Source: Naasia sp. SYSU D00948
GTDB taxonomy: Bacteria; Actinomycetota; Actinomycetes; Actinomycetales; Microbacteriaceae
Length of the DNA: 64,000 nucleotides
Reading direction: 5' to 3'
Assembly (NCBI RefSeq): GCF_017916515.1
Contig: NZ_JAFMTA010000001.1
Coordinates: forward strand, 1-64,000
Part shown: piece by piece, positions 1 through 11,412 of the stretch
How positions within the stretch are numbered: position 1 is the first letter of the stretch
How the letters are laid out: every line of letters starts with the position of its first letter
Notes under the pieces: generated by a model
Told to the model about the DNA's origin: nothing
What the model saw: the letters and a program-made list of their open reading frames with translations, nothing else
Databases searched by the model: none
Translations under genes and position numbers: made by a program

Positions 1-18
1 CGCTGTTGAGTTCTCAAG
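1..18 (-). promoter_or_regulatory. rRNA operon leader motif (16S upstream conserved box)
   Basis: On the minus strand this reads CTTGAGAACTCAACAGCG. This is the conserved antitermination/processing motif found a short way upstream of 16S rRNA genes in Actinobacteria. Together with the promoter at 270-298 it shows that an rrn operon begins just beyond the left edge, on the minus strand downstream of tyrS. The 16S gene itself is not in the window. Confidence 0.8.
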
Positions 19-346
19 GATCGGACGCACCCCACACCCCAGCCTTCCGGCCTCGGTCATGAGGGCAACTGCTCCAAATTGTGAGCTCCCGCCTGCCCGG
101 GTCCTGGTGTGCGCGGCACACCGGCCTCGGGGCTTCGGAGGAAGCCATCCATCCTAACTCCGGAGCCGTCGATCCGCAAGGGATCGGGGCTTCGTTGAGG
201 AGGAGGTTTGTCCCGCTTGAGGCCGGGGAGCTCTTCGGCTCTCCCGCACCTTTGGGGCGACGAGGGACTACATTACGTTCCCGTTCCGCGGGCCACAAGT
301 TTCCCTGCGGCCCGGGCGTGTCACGCCTGTCCCCGGTCTCGGTGCG
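19..346 (-). other. rrn operon 5' leader and tyrS-rrn spacer, no gene
   Basis: These 328 bases hold no convincing coding region. Transcription from the promoter at 270-298 would start near 263 and run towards position 1, so most of this stretch is the transcribed 16S leader. Between that promoter and the tyrS stop there is only a short palindrome (315-327, GGCGTG-T-CACGCC) and no obvious U-tract terminator. Confidence 0.6.
270..298 (-). promoter_or_regulatory. rRNA operon promoter
   Basis: Minus strand: -35 TTGTGG at 293-298 and -10 TAATGT at 270-275, separated by exactly 17 nt. It points at the rRNA leader motif at 1-18 and lies just after the tyrS stop codon, so the rrn operon has its own promoter rather than depending on tyrS readthrough. 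Confidence 0.65.
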
Positions 347-1663
347 TCAGGAGGCCGGAACCCCCGCCGTCTCCAGGAAGACCCCGGCGAGAGTCCTCTT
401 CCCCCGGCGGAGCACCGCCACTCCCCCGGCGAGCGTCCCCGCGGCGAGAGTCGCCGCCTCGTCCGTCACCTTGACGTTGTCCAGGTAGACGCCGCCCTGG
501 GCGATGGCTCGGCGGGCCTCACTGAGGCTGCTGCAGAGTCCGGTGTCCGCGAGAGCCTGAGCGACCGTGGTGGACGCGGGCGTCGTCGTGTGGGGGATCT
601 CGCGCAGAGCGCCGGCAAGGACATCGGGATCGATGGCGGACAGGTCTCCCTGTCCGAACAGCGCCTCGGAGGCGGCGATCACCCCGTCGGTCGCGGCCTC
701 GCCGTGGACGAGGGCGGTGACCTCCCGCGCGAGCGTCCGCTGCGCCTTCCGCCGGAAGGGCGCCTCGGCGACGGCCCGCTCGAGCGCGGCGATCTCCTCC
801 CGGGAGAGGAAGGTGAAGACCTTGAGCCGGTCGATGACATCCGCGTCGTCCGTGTTGACCCAGAACTGGTAGAAGGCGTAGGGACTCGTGAGCTGCGGGT
901 CGATCCAGATCGCGTTGCCCTCGCTCTTGCCGAACTTGGTGCCGTCGCTGTTGGTGATCAGCGGCGTGCCGATCGCGTGCACGGACGCACCTTCCACCCG
1001 GTGGATCAGGTCGGTGCCGCTCGTGAGGTTCCCCCACTGGTCGCTGCCGCCCGTCTGGAGCACGCAGCCGCGGGTGCGGTACAGCTCGAGGAAGTCGAGC
1101 CCCTGGAGGATCTGGTAGCTGAACTCCGTGTAGCTGATCCCCGCGTCGGAGTTGAGCCTCGCGGCCACCGCATCCTTCTTGAGCATCGTGCCCACCCGGT
1201 AGTGCTTCCCGATGTCGCGCAGGAAGTCGATCGCGGACAGCGGGGCGGTCCAGTCGAGGTTGTTCACCATCTGCGCCGCGTTGTCCCCCTCGAACGAGAG
1301 GAAGCGCTCGATCTGCGAGCGCAGGGCGCTCACCCACTCGGCGACCAGCTCTTTGGAGTGCAGCGTCCGCTCCGCGGTGGGCCGGGGATCGCCGATGAGT
1401 CCCGTCGACCCTCCGACGAGCCCGATGGGCCGGTGCCCGGCGAGCTGCAGCCGGCGCATGGTCAGCAGCTGCACCAGGTGACCGAGGTGCAGGCTGGCGG
1501 CCGTCGGATCGAAGCCGCAGTAGAACGTGACGGGCGGGCCGGACAGCAGCTCGCTCAGCCGGTCCTCGTCGGTGGAGACGGCGACGAGTCCCCGCCACCG
1601 GAGCTCGTCCCAGATGGAGGGGAACGAGCGATCGTTCGACTGGCTGTTGAGGTCCGCAGGCAC
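347..1663 (-). CDS. tyrS: Tyrosyl-tRNA synthetase
   Basis: Cytoplasmic class I aminoacyl-tRNA synthetase that charges tRNA-Tyr with tyrosine. The 438 residues are a normal length for bacterial TyrRS. The HIGH-type signature is HLGHL (about residues 59-63) and the KMSKS-type loop is KFGKS (about 243-247). The C-terminal 70 residues form an S4-like RNA-binding domain. I take the GTG at 1663 as start because a -10 hexamer TAGCGT (1670-1675) sits 6 nt upstream, implying a leaderless mRNA. An rRNA operon follows it downstream. Confidence 0.95.
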   Translation of the reverse strand: MPADLNSQSNDRSFPSIWDELRWRGLVAVSTDEDRLSELLSGPPVTFYCGFDPTAASLHLGHLVQLLTMRRLQLAGHRPIGLVGGSTGLIGDPRPTAERTLHSKELVAEWVSALRSQIERFLSFEGDNAAQMVNNLDWTAPLSAIDFLRDIGKHYRVGTMLKKDAVAARLNSDAGISYTEFSYQILQGLDFLELYRTRGCVLQTGGSDQWGNLTSGTDLIHRVEGASVHAIGTPLITNSDGTKFGKSEGNAIWIDPQLTSPYAFYQFWVNTDDADVIDRLKVFTFLSREEIAALERAVAEAPFRRKAQRTLAREVTALVHGEAATDGVIAASEALFGQGDLSAIDPDVLAGALREIPHTTTPASTTVAQALADTGLCSSLSEARRAIAQGGVYLDNVKVTDEAATLAAGTLAGGVAVLRRGKRTLAGVFLETAGVPAS

Positions 1664-1749
1664 GGACCTACGCTAGCAACGGCCGCTCGGTCGCCCGGCC
1701 GGACGGGCAAGGCCCCGTGCTTGCCGCACCGCCGGTCAGGCCTGTCGGC

Positions 1750-1778
1750 TTGATCGGTCCGGATCAATGCGCCATACT
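1750..1778 (+). promoter_or_regulatory. Promoter of SatD-like gene, leaderless
   Basis: -35 TTGATC at 1750-1755, 17-nt spacer, -10 CATACT at 1773-1778. The ATG at 1785 follows after only 6 nt, so transcription should begin at or next to the start codon. Confidence 0.5.
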
Positions 1779-1784
1779 TGAGCG

Positions 1785-2420
1785 ATGTTCGTACTCACCG
1801 TGGACCAGGTCGACAGCCGCAACGCGGAGGACCGCGTCCGCTCGGCCATCGACATCGTCACGGATCAGTTCGGGGAGGAGCTGGTGCTGCCTCCCGAGCG
1901 GAGCGCCGGCGACGAGTTCCAGACCCTGACCCGTGACGCCCATACCGCCCTCGCCGTGGTGCTGGCTCTGACCCGGCGAGGACACTGGAGCGTCGGCCTC
2001 GGCGTCGGCCCCGTCCGCGAGCCGCTGCCGGAGAGCGTCCGCGAGGCGACCGGTCCCGCGTTCGTCGCGGCGCGATCCGCGGTCGAGCAGGCCAAGAAGG
2101 CTCCGCACCGCTTCTGGCTCGTCGCGGACGGCCGGGGGCTGCTCGACGGGGAGGGCGTCCGCGCACTGCTCGAGCTGGTGCTCGCGGTTCGCGCCCGGAG
2201 ATCCGACGAAGGCTGGGAGGTGATCGACCTGCTGAGGGACGGCCGAACGCAGGCCGCGGCAGCCGAGGTCCTCGGGATCAGCCCGCAGGCGGTGAGCCTG
2301 CGACTCTCCGCCGCGCAGTGGCGCCTCGAGGAGGCCGCCCTGCCCGCCCTCGTCCTACTCTTGGAGGATCTCGACCGCGGAGTGGTCCGCTCGACGATCC
2401 CCTCGCCAGGAGCGCCATGA
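1785..2420 (+). CDS. SatD-like / helix-turn-helix protein
   Basis: 211 residues with the N-terminal FVLTVDQVDSR pattern seen in SatD-family proteins. A C-terminal helix-turn-helix (about residues 155-185, including TQAAAAEVLGISPQAVSLRL) suggests DNA binding. The substrate or regulon cannot be read from sequence. The start is fixed by the leaderless promoter (-10 at 1773-1778). The stop overlaps the start of the following membrane-protein gene (ATGA), so the two are probably translated together and act together. The family assignment is from pattern recognition, not a search. Confidence 0.7.
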   Translation: MFVLTVDQVDSRNAEDRVRSAIDIVTDQFGEELVLPPERSAGDEFQTLTRDAHTALAVVLALTRRGHWSVGLGVGPVREPLPESVREATGPAFVAARSAVEQAKKAPHRFWLVADGRGLLDGEGVRALLELVLAVRARRSDEGWEVIDLLRDGRTQAAAAEVLGISPQAVSLRLSAAQWRLEEAALPALVLLLEDLDRGVVRSTIPSPGAP

Positions 2421-2968
2421 TGCCCGCCGTTCTGTCCGTGCTCTACGTCGTGCTGCTCGTGCTCGTCATGGCAGGGGCCGCGACGCTGAGCGTGCTGGCA
2501 TGGTGGCGCCCGACGGTGCCCTACGCGGCAGCCGCCTCCGCGGCAGTGGCCTCGGGTCTGCTGCTGGCGGCGATCCCCGCGGGCGATCTCGGCTTCGGCG
2601 TGACCGCGCTCGTGACGGCGCTCGCGCTGGTGGCCGCGGTCGTCGGCGGAGGGCCGGCGGCGACCGTCGCCCTCAAGGTCGCGACGCGCGATTCGGTGCT
2701 GGAGGGCGTCCACGGAGGGATCCTCGAACACGGCGGCGAGGTGCTCCGCGGCGGCATGATGATCGGCCTGCTCGAGCGCCTGGCGCTTGCGGGCCTGATC
2801 CTCGCCGGCTTCCCCGAGGGCCTCGCGGTCCTCGTCGCGGTGAAGGGCGTCGGGCGCTTCGGGGAGTTCGAGTCCCCGGCATCCCGAGAGCGGTTCATCA
2901 TCGGCACCTTCGCGAGCCTGATCTGGGCCGCGGCCTGCGCCGGCATCGCGGTCCTCGCCCGCGCCTGA
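2417..2968 (+). CDS. Small multi-pass membrane protein
   Basis: 183 residues with about five predicted membrane helices: residues 3-27, 33-55, 60-82, 118-140 and 160-182. There is no recognised catalytic motif. The central hydrophilic part (about residues 88-115) carries GGILEHGGEVLRGGMM. The ATG at 2417 overlaps the stop of the SatD-like gene by 4 nt, indicating translational coupling; a second ATG follows immediately at 2420. Function is unknown. Its constant partner appears to be the HTH protein before it. Confidence 0.75.
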   Translation: MMPAVLSVLYVVLLVLVMAGAATLSVLAWWRPTVPYAAAASAAVASGLLLAAIPAGDLGFGVTALVTALALVAAVVGGGPAATVALKVATRDSVLEGVHGGILEHGGEVLRGGMMIGLLERLALAGLILAGFPEGLAVLVAVKGVGRFGEFESPASRERFIIGTFASLIWAAACAGIAVLARA

Positions 2969-2983
2969 CGCCGCGCGCTTCTG

Positions 2984-3084
2984 CGCGGATCAGGAGAACA
3001 CTCGCGGATCAGGGCCGCCACCGGGACCCGCACGCCGTTCAGGAAGACACGCCGTGCCTGGTGCTCGTTGTCCTGATCCGCGCA
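2984..3084 (-). repeat. 101-bp four-unit intergenic element, copy A (inverted)
   Basis: Read on the minus strand from 3084, the unit TGCGCGGATCAGGA (3071-3084) is followed by three oppositely oriented units starting at offsets 40, 70 and 89. These are the degenerate unit at 3033-3044 (10 of 12 matching), 3003-3014 and 2984-2995. The offsets equal those of copies B and C. The outer units are perfect inverted repeats. The element lies between the convergent ends of the membrane-protein and hydrolase genes. Confidence 0.85.
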
Positions 3085-3100
3085 GCCTCCGGGCGCGCGG

Positions 3101-3904
3101 TCAGGCGGGGAGCTGCGACAGGAACGCCAGCACCGCGCGGTTGACGTCCTGGGGCGCCTCGCCGTTGACGCCGTGCCCGGCGCCCGGGATGACCGTCATC
3201 CGGGCGCCCGGGATCCGCGCCCGCAGGTCGGCGGCGACCGGCACCGGCGACCGCTCGTCGAGCTCGCCGGACACGAGCAGCGTCGGCACGTCGATCGTGG
3301 GCAGCATGCCCCGGAGATCGAGCGGGAGGAACGCACGGGCGACCGGCGCGAAGGCCGCCGGTCGCGAGTCCCGGAGGATCCCCATCGCCTCGTCCCGCAG
3401 CGACGCCGCGGCATCGCTGTAGACGCTGCGGAGGAAGTCGCCCGCCCAGTCCTCGACCGGGGTCGCGAAGGCCGCCTCCGTCCACCTCGTCCGTCGCTCC
3501 ACCTCCTCCGGCGGCAGCGACCCCCTCCACCCGGCGTAGGCACTCATGAGAAGCAGGCTCCGCACGACCGCCGGATGTTCGTGGTACACCACCAGCGCGC
3601 ACATCGACCCGAACGAGAGTCCGCCGAGGTGCGCGGCCTCGAGTCCGAGGGCGTGGAGGAAGCCGGCGACGACATCGGCGTAGTCGGTCACCCGGAACCC
3701 CGGCGGAGGATCACCGGAGGCCCCGCAGCCGGGACAGTCCATCGCGATGACATCGAGCTCCTCGGAGAGGCCCTCCAGCTGCGGCCGCCACTCCCGGCTG
3801 TCGCTGAACGCCCCGTGGAGCAGCAGGAGCGGCGGTCCTCGGCCCGCGCGGCGGTAGCCGATGCGAAGGCCGTCCACCTCGACCGTCCGGGTCTCCGGGA
3901 TCAT
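3101..3904 (-). CDS. Alpha/beta hydrolase
   Basis: 267 residues with a classical alpha/beta-hydrolase layout. It has an oxyanion HG motif (LLLLHGAFSDS, about residues 30-40), a nucleophile elbow GLSFGS (about 94-99), a late acidic residue in SGELDERSP and the catalytic histidine in PGAGHGVN near the C-terminus. It is cytoplasmic, with no signal peptide. The substrate cannot be inferred. It stands alone on the minus strand and converges on the preceding operon. Confidence 0.85.
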   Translation of the reverse strand: MIPETRTVEVDGLRIGYRRAGRGPPLLLLHGAFSDSREWRPQLEGLSEELDVIAMDCPGCGASGDPPPGFRVTDYADVVAGFLHALGLEAAHLGGLSFGSMCALVVYHEHPAVVRSLLLMSAYAGWRGSLPPEEVERRTRWTEAAFATPVEDWAGDFLRSVYSDAAASLRDEAMGILRDSRPAAFAPVARAFLPLDLRGMLPTIDVPTLLVSGELDERSPVPVAADLRARIPGARMTVIPGAGHGVNGEAPQDVNRAVLAFLSQLPA

Positions 3905-4029
3905 GCCGACAGGATGCGGTCGCGCGCTGGGAGTCCGGGCAGAGCCCCGCTCGGGCGTCTCGATCGGCCAGGCCGCACCGCGATCCGTGTCCTCGCCGCC
4001 GCTTCAGCACCGGGCGGGAGGGCGAACCC

Positions 4030-4785
4030 TCAGACCGGCAGGCGTCCCTTCGGGTAGCCGCCGTTGCTGTACAGGAGCTGCCCGTTGATCCACTGTCCGG
4101 CCTCCGACAGCAGGAAGCGGACCAGGTTGGCCGTGTCCTCCGGCGTGCCCAGGCGTCCGGTCGGCTGTGCCGCGAGGCCCGCCTCCCGGATCTCGTCGGT
4201 CATCCAGCCGGTGTCGACGGGGCCGGGATTGATGACGTTGGCGCGCAGCCCCGTATCGCCGAGCTCGTGCGTCGCCGCGAGGACGAGGCGGTCGAGCGCC
4301 CCCTTCGTGGCGCCGTAGGGGACGTTGCCGACGGTGTGATCGCTGGTGAGCGCGAGGACTGCGCCACCCGTGCTCGGCAGCTGCCGGGCGAAGCCGGCGA
4401 TCAGGAGCCAGGACGCCCGGACGTTGACCGCGTAGTGGCGGTCGAAGCTCTCGACGGACGTCGTGAGGATGCTCGAGTCGACGCTCTCGCAGTGCGACAG
4501 GACGAGTGCGTCGAGCGGACCAAGCTCGGCATGCGCCCGCGTCACGAGCTCGCCCGCCTGGTCGGGCCGCTCGAGGTCGGCCGGGAGCAGGACGACCTCG
4601 GCGCCGCGTCCGCGGAGCTCCGCCGCGATCCGCTCGGGGTCGTCGGGCCCGCCCTCGAGCCCCATCCGGCGGTCGTACGGGGTCCAGTACGAGAGCGCCA
4701 GGTCCCAGCCGTCGTCCGCCAGGCCCGCCGCGATCCCGGCGCCGATGCCGCGCCGCCTCCCGACGCCGGTGATGAGAGCCCTCAT
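4030..4785 (-). CDS. SDR family oxidoreductase
   Basis: 251 residues. The Rossmann cofactor motif is TGVGRRRGIGAGIA (about residues 5-18) and the catalytic YxxxK is YGATK (about 153-157). The C-terminal part has LLSEAGQWINGQLLYSNGG, typical of FabG-like reductases. It is probably an NAD(P)H-dependent 3-oxoacyl or sugar reductase of unknown substrate. Upstream in-frame codons exist, but the start at 4785 puts the beta-strand and glycine motif at the N-terminus as the family requires. Confidence 0.85.
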   Translation of the reverse strand: MRALITGVGRRRGIGAGIAAGLADDGWDLALSYWTPYDRRMGLEGGPDDPERIAAELRGRGAEVVLLPADLERPDQAGELVTRAHAELGPLDALVLSHCESVDSSILTTSVESFDRHYAVNVRASWLLIAGFARQLPSTGGAVLALTSDHTVGNVPYGATKGALDRLVLAATHELGDTGLRANVINPGPVDTGWMTDEIREAGLAAQPTGRLGTPEDTANLVRFLLSEAGQWINGQLLYSNGGYPKGRLPV

Positions 4786-4817
4786 CCGGCCATCGTGGCA
4801 TGGGCCGGCGCGGGTGC

Positions 4818-4858
4818 TGCGGACACCCGCACCCCGCACCCGGTCGCGGGTGTCCGCA
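4818..4858. repeat. Intergenic inverted repeat
   Basis: Perfect 13-bp arms TGCGGACACCCGC (4818-4830) and GCGGGTGTCCGCA (4846-4858) around a 15-nt loop. It sits between the end of the glycosylase gene and the start of the SDR gene. There is no U-tract, so it is not a standard terminator. It resembles the other intergenic hairpins of this window in size and position. Confidence 0.7.
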
Positions 4859-4912
4859 CGGCCCGCGCACCGCACGGCGCCCGCCACGGCGGACCTCCGC
4901 AGGTGGCGGCCG

Positions 4913-5509
4913 TCAGCCCCGTTTGCGCGGAGTGTGCGCCCGGTACGGCGAGACCGTCGGGTCGCCCGGGAGGTAGAACCGCCACGGGAACACGTGCGTC
5001 CCGCCCTCGCCGGACACCCCGGTGCGGGGGCTCACCGCGTACTCCGCGACCGGCGTCGCCGGGAACTCCAGCAGGTAGGGGTCCGCGAACACGTCGGAGC
5101 CGCCGTCGCTCAGCGGGATGCCCATGGCGACCGCGAGGCGAGCGGGACCGCGCGCGAGGTCGCGGGAGGCGACGGCGGCACCGCGACGGGCGCGCGCGAG
5201 CTCCTCGCCCTCGACGATCTCCCCCGCCCGCAGCAGGCATCCCGCCGCCCGCCCCTCGGGCAGGCAGACGATGTTCGCGCACACGTGCATGCCGTAGGTG
5301 AAGTAGGTGTAGAGATGCCCGGACGGCCCGAACATCACCGAGTTGCGCCGGCTCTTGCCGCGGTGAGCGTGCGATCCGGGATCGCGGCCCTCGCCCGAGT
5401 AGGCCTCGACCTCGGTGATCCGCAGCGAGACGACGCCGTCCTCACCCCGGCGCGTGAGGACGGCCCCGAGCAGCAGCGGCGCGACCGTCTCGGCGGGGCC
5501 GTCGAGCAC
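4913..5509 (-). CDS. 3-methyladenine DNA glycosylase (AAG/MPG family)
   Basis: Base-excision-repair glycosylase that removes alkylated purines. The family core is clear: ITEVEAYSG, SHAHRGKSRRNSVMFGPSG and YTYFTYGMHVCANIV, then LARGPARLAVAMGI and the C-terminal PWRFYLPGDPTVS. The start is uncertain. The first usable GTG is at 5509 (198 residues), but family alignment wants about ten more residues. A CTG at 5539 overlaps the stop of the preceding small gene (CTGA) and would give 208 residues. It follows argH and the small membrane protein, and is probably cotranscribed with them. Confidence 0.88.
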   Translation of the reverse strand: MLDGPAETVAPLLLGAVLTRRGEDGVVSLRITEVEAYSGEGRDPGSHAHRGKSRRNSVMFGPSGHLYTYFTYGMHVCANIVCLPEGRAAGCLLRAGEIVEGEELARARRGAAVASRDLARGPARLAVAMGIPLSDGGSDVFADPYLLEFPATPVAEYAVSPRTGVSGEGGTHVFPWRFYLPGDPTVSPYRAHTPRKRG

Positions 5510-5535
5510 GGACCGGTCGAGGGCGGCGTGCGTGC

Positions 5536-8300
<2,765 letters not shown>

Positions 8301-8340
8301 CTATCAACCCTAAGCGCCCGGCTCCCCGGGTCCGGACGGC

Positions 8341-9267
8341 CTACTGCTGCTGGCGCAGGAGCCAGACGAGCAGGGCCTTCTGGGCGTGCAGGCGGTTCTC
8401 CGCCTCGTCCCAGATCACGCTCTGCGGCCCGTCGATCACGGCGGCGTCGACCTCGTAGCCCCGGTCGGCGGGCAGGCAGTGCAGGAACAGGGCGTCCTGG
8501 GCGGCGGCGCCCATGAGCTCCGGCGTGACCTTGTAGCCGCCGAGTGCGCGGATCCGCTCCGCCTTCTCGTCCTCCCGGCCCATCGACACCCAGGTGTCGG
8601 TGACGACGACGTCGGCTCCACCGACCGCGGCGAGGGGGTCGGCGAGCACGGCGACCGTGCCGCCGGTCCGCTCGGCGATCGCGGCCGCCCGCTCGACGAC
8701 GGCCTCGGCGGGCTCGTACTCGATGGGCGCCCCGATCCGCACGTTCATCCCCGCGGTCGCCCCCGCCAGGAGGTAGGACTGGGCCATGTTGCTGGCCCCG
8801 TCGCCGAGGAACGCGACCGTGAGGCCCGCGAGGCTCCCGCGGTGCTCCCGGATGGTGAGCAGGTCGGCGAGGAGCTGGCACGGGTGGAAGTCGTCGGAGA
8901 GCGCGTTGACGACGGGCACCGTCGTCCCCTCCGCCATCTCGACGAGCCCGGCCTGGCCGTAGGTCCGCCAGACGATCGCGGCGACCTGCCGCTCGAGCAC
9001 GCGGGCCGTGTCGCTCGGCGACTCCTTGCCGCCCAGCTGGCTGCTCGCCGTGGAGATGATGAGGGGGTTCCCGCCGAGGTCGGCGATGCCGACCGCGAAG
9101 GACACGCGCGTCCGCGTCGACGACTTGTCGAAGATGACGGCGACGGTCTGCGGACCCGCCAGCGGCTTCTGGGCGAACCGGTCGCGCTTGAGCTCGACGG
9201 CGAGATCGAGGATCTCCGCCTGCTCGTCGGGCGTGAGGTCGTCGTCGCGCAGGAAGTGGCGGGTCAT
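8341..9267 (-). CDS. argF: Ornithine carbamoyltransferase
   Basis: Makes citrulline from ornithine and carbamoyl phosphate. 308 residues. The carbamoyl-phosphate loop SSTRTR is at about residues 52-57, HPCQLLAD at about 129-136, and the ornithine-binding HCLP near residue 262. It lies 36 nt after argD. The family's usual length and all ligand loops are present. Confidence 0.95.
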   Translation of the reverse strand: MTRHFLRDDDLTPDEQAEILDLAVELKRDRFAQKPLAGPQTVAVIFDKSSTRTRVSFAVGIADLGGNPLIISTASSQLGGKESPSDTARVLERQVAAIVWRTYGQAGLVEMAEGTTVPVVNALSDDFHPCQLLADLLTIREHRGSLAGLTVAFLGDGASNMAQSYLLAGATAGMNVRIGAPIEYEPAEAVVERAAAIAERTGGTVAVLADPLAAVGGADVVVTDTWVSMGREDEKAERIRALGGYKVTPELMGAAAQDALFLHCLPADRGYEVDAAVIDGPQSVIWDEAENRLHAQKALLVWLLRQQQ

Positions 9268-9303
9268 GTGTCTCCGGATCAGCTGTTCGGTGGGTCGCGG
9301 GCG

Positions 9304-10500
9304 TCAGAGGTCCGCGAGAGCGCGCGAGAAGCGGTCGCGGAACTCCTCGAGCTCCTCGTCGCCGACGATCAGCGGCGGGACGATGCGCAGGCTCGACGCG
9401 TTCGGCGCGTTGAGGATGAGACCGTGCGCGAGGCAGCGCTCGGCCACCTCGGCCGCGCGGTCGTCCGCGATGCCGACGCCCACCATGAGCCCGCGGCCGC
9501 GGGTCTCGGTGACGAGCGGCGATCCGATCCCCTGGATCGCCTCCCGCAGCTGGACGCCGCGGACGGCCGCGTTGCGGACCAGGTCCGCCCGCTCGATCTC
9601 CTCGAGGACGGCCCCGGCCACCGCGGTCGCGAACGGGTTGCCGCCGAAGGTGCTCCCGTGATCGCCGCGCTGCAGCAGGTCGCTCGCGCGCCCGAAGGTG
9701 ACGAGCGAGCCGATCGGGATGCCGCTCGCGATGCCCTTCGCGATCGTGACGGCGTCGGGACGGATGCCGTCGTGCTGGTAGGCGAACCAGTCGCCGGTGC
9801 GCGCCACGCCGGTCTGGATCTCGTCGACGATGAGCAGCGCGCCGTGCTCCTCGGTGAGCTCCCGCGCCCGGCGGAGGTAGCCGTCCGGCAGCGGCACGAC
9901 GCCCGCCTCCCCCTTGATGGGCTCGACGACGAGGGCCGCGACCGAGTCGTCGAGAGCGTCCTCGAGGGCCTCGATCGTGGAGTCGATGTGGTCCACACCC
10001 GGCACCATCGGCCGAAACGGGTCCTGCATGGTGGGCTTGCCGGTGAGGGCGAGCGCGCCCATGGTGCGGCCGTGGAAGGAGTTCTTGAGGCTGAGGATCC
10101 GCGAACGGCCGTCGGTGGAGTTGCGGCGCGCGAGCTTGAACGCCGCCTCGATCGCCTCCGCCCCCGAGTTGCCGAAGTAGGCGCGGCCGCCCTCCCCCGC
10201 TCCGGTGAGCCGTCGGAGGGTCTCGGCGAGGTCGATCTGCTGCGGTGTCGCGAAGTAGTTGGAGACGTGCACGAGGGTCGCCGCCTGCCGCCCGGCAGTC
10301 TCGACCACGACGGGATGCGCGTGCCCCAGCGAGTTGACCGCGATCCCGGCGAGGAAGTCGAGGTAGCGGCGTCCGTCGACGTCCCACACCCAGCAGCCCT
10401 CGCCGCGCGCGAGCACGAGCTGCGGGGTGCTGAGCGTGCGCATCAGGGCGACGCGGTGCCGCTCGGTGTAGGCCTGCGCGGCCTCTGCGGTGTGCATCAC
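9304..10500 (-). CDS. argD: Acetylornithine aminotransferase
   Basis: PLP-dependent class III aminotransferase converting N-acetylglutamate semialdehyde to N-acetylornithine. 398 residues. [18 protein letters not shown] binds the phosphate, [15 protein letters not shown] carries the cofactor aspartate, and TIAKGIASG holds the PLP lysine (about residue 253). The GTG at 10500 overlaps the argB stop (GTGA), with an ATG next to it at 10497. Either start preserves coupling to argB. Confidence 0.95.
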   Translation of the reverse strand: MMHTAEAAQAYTERHRVALMRTLSTPQLVLARGEGCWVWDVDGRRYLDFLAGIAVNSLGHAHPVVVETAGRQAATLVHVSNYFATPQQIDLAETLRRLTGAGEGGRAYFGNSGAEAIEAAFKLARRNSTDGRSRILSLKNSFHGRTMGALALTGKPTMQDPFRPMVPGVDHIDSTIEALEDALDDSVAALVVEPIKGEAGVVPLPDGYLRRARELTEEHGALLIVDEIQTGVARTGDWFAYQHDGIRPDAVTIAKGIASGIPIGSLVTFGRASDLLQRGDHGSTFGGNPFATAVAGAVLEEIERADLVRNAAVRGVQLREAIQGIGSPLVTETRGRGLMVGVGIADDRAAEVAERCLAHGLILNAPNASSLRIVPPLIVGDEELEEFRDRFSRALADL

Positions 10501-11411
10501 GGCACGACCTCCGTTCCGATCCCGCTGCCCGTGAAGATCTCGATCAGGATCGAGTGCGGCACGCGACCGTCGATCACGGCCGCCTTCTCGACGCCGTTCT
10601 CGACCGCTTCCAGGCAGGCGGACATCTTGGGGATCATCCCCGCGTCGAGGCTCGGCAGCAGGCTGCCCAGGCGGGACGCGGTGATGTGGGAGACGAGGGA
10701 GCTGCGGTCGGGCCAGTCGCTGTACAGCCCCGGCACGTTGGTCAGGATCACGAGCTTGGCGGCCCGCAGCGCGACCGCGAGAGCGGCCGCGGCCGAGTCG
10801 GCGTTCACGTTGAGGGTCTGGCCCGGCTCGGCGCCGTCGGGAGCGATCGAGGAGACGACCGGGATGTGACCCGAGTCGAGGAGCGCGAGGACCGGATCCG
10901 GGTCGACGGAGTCGACGTCGCCGACGAGGCCCAGGTCGACCTCGACCCCGTCGACCACCGCGCCGCGGCGCTTGCCCGTGAACAGGCCCGCGTCCTCGCC
11001 GGAGATGCCGGCGGCGAGCGGGCCGTGCTCGTTGATGAGGCCGACGATCTCGCGGTTCACCTGGCCGGTGAGGACCATGCGCACGACCTCCATCACCTCG
11101 GGGGTCGTGACGCGGTAGCCGCCGCGGAACTCGCTCGGGATGTCGAGGCGCTCGAGCATCGCGGTGATCTGCGGACCGCCGCCGTGCACGACCACCGGCT
11201 TGATGCCGACGTAGCGCAGGTAGACCATGTCCTCGGCGAACGCCCGCATCAGCTCGGGGTCCTCCATGGCGTTGCCGCCGAACTTCACGACGACGATGTG
11301 CCCGGCGTACCGCTTGAGCCAGGGCAGCGACTCGATGAGGGCGTCGGCGCGCGCGGCGGCGACGGCGGGGTCGGTCTGCTGGAGGGGCAGGGAGTCGGAG
11401 GCGGCGGTCAT
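10497..11411 (-). CDS. argB: Acetylglutamate kinase
   Basis: Phosphorylates N-acetylglutamate. In this pathway it is usually the arginine-feedback step. 304 residues. The nucleotide and substrate loops [18 protein letters not shown] and [12 protein letters not shown] are present. It starts 1 nt after the argJ stop and overlaps argD at its end. The extra N-terminal residues (about 1-25) are of the kind found in arginine-sensitive enzymes, which is an inference only. Confidence 0.95.
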   Translation of the reverse strand: MTAASDSLPLQQTDPAVAAARADALIESLPWLKRYAGHIVVVKFGGNAMEDPELMRAFAEDMVYLRYVGIKPVVVHGGGPQITAMLERLDIPSEFRGGYRVTTPEVMEVVRMVLTGQVNREIVGLINEHGPLAAGISGEDAGLFTGKRRGAVVDGVEVDLGLVGDVDSVDPDPVLALLDSGHIPVVSSIAPDGAEPGQTLNVNADSAAAALAVALRAAKLVILTNVPGLYSDWPDRSSLVSHITASRLGSLLPSLDAGMIPKMSACLEAVENGVEKAAVIDGRVPHSILIEIFTGSGIGTEVVP

Positions 11412-11412
11412 G

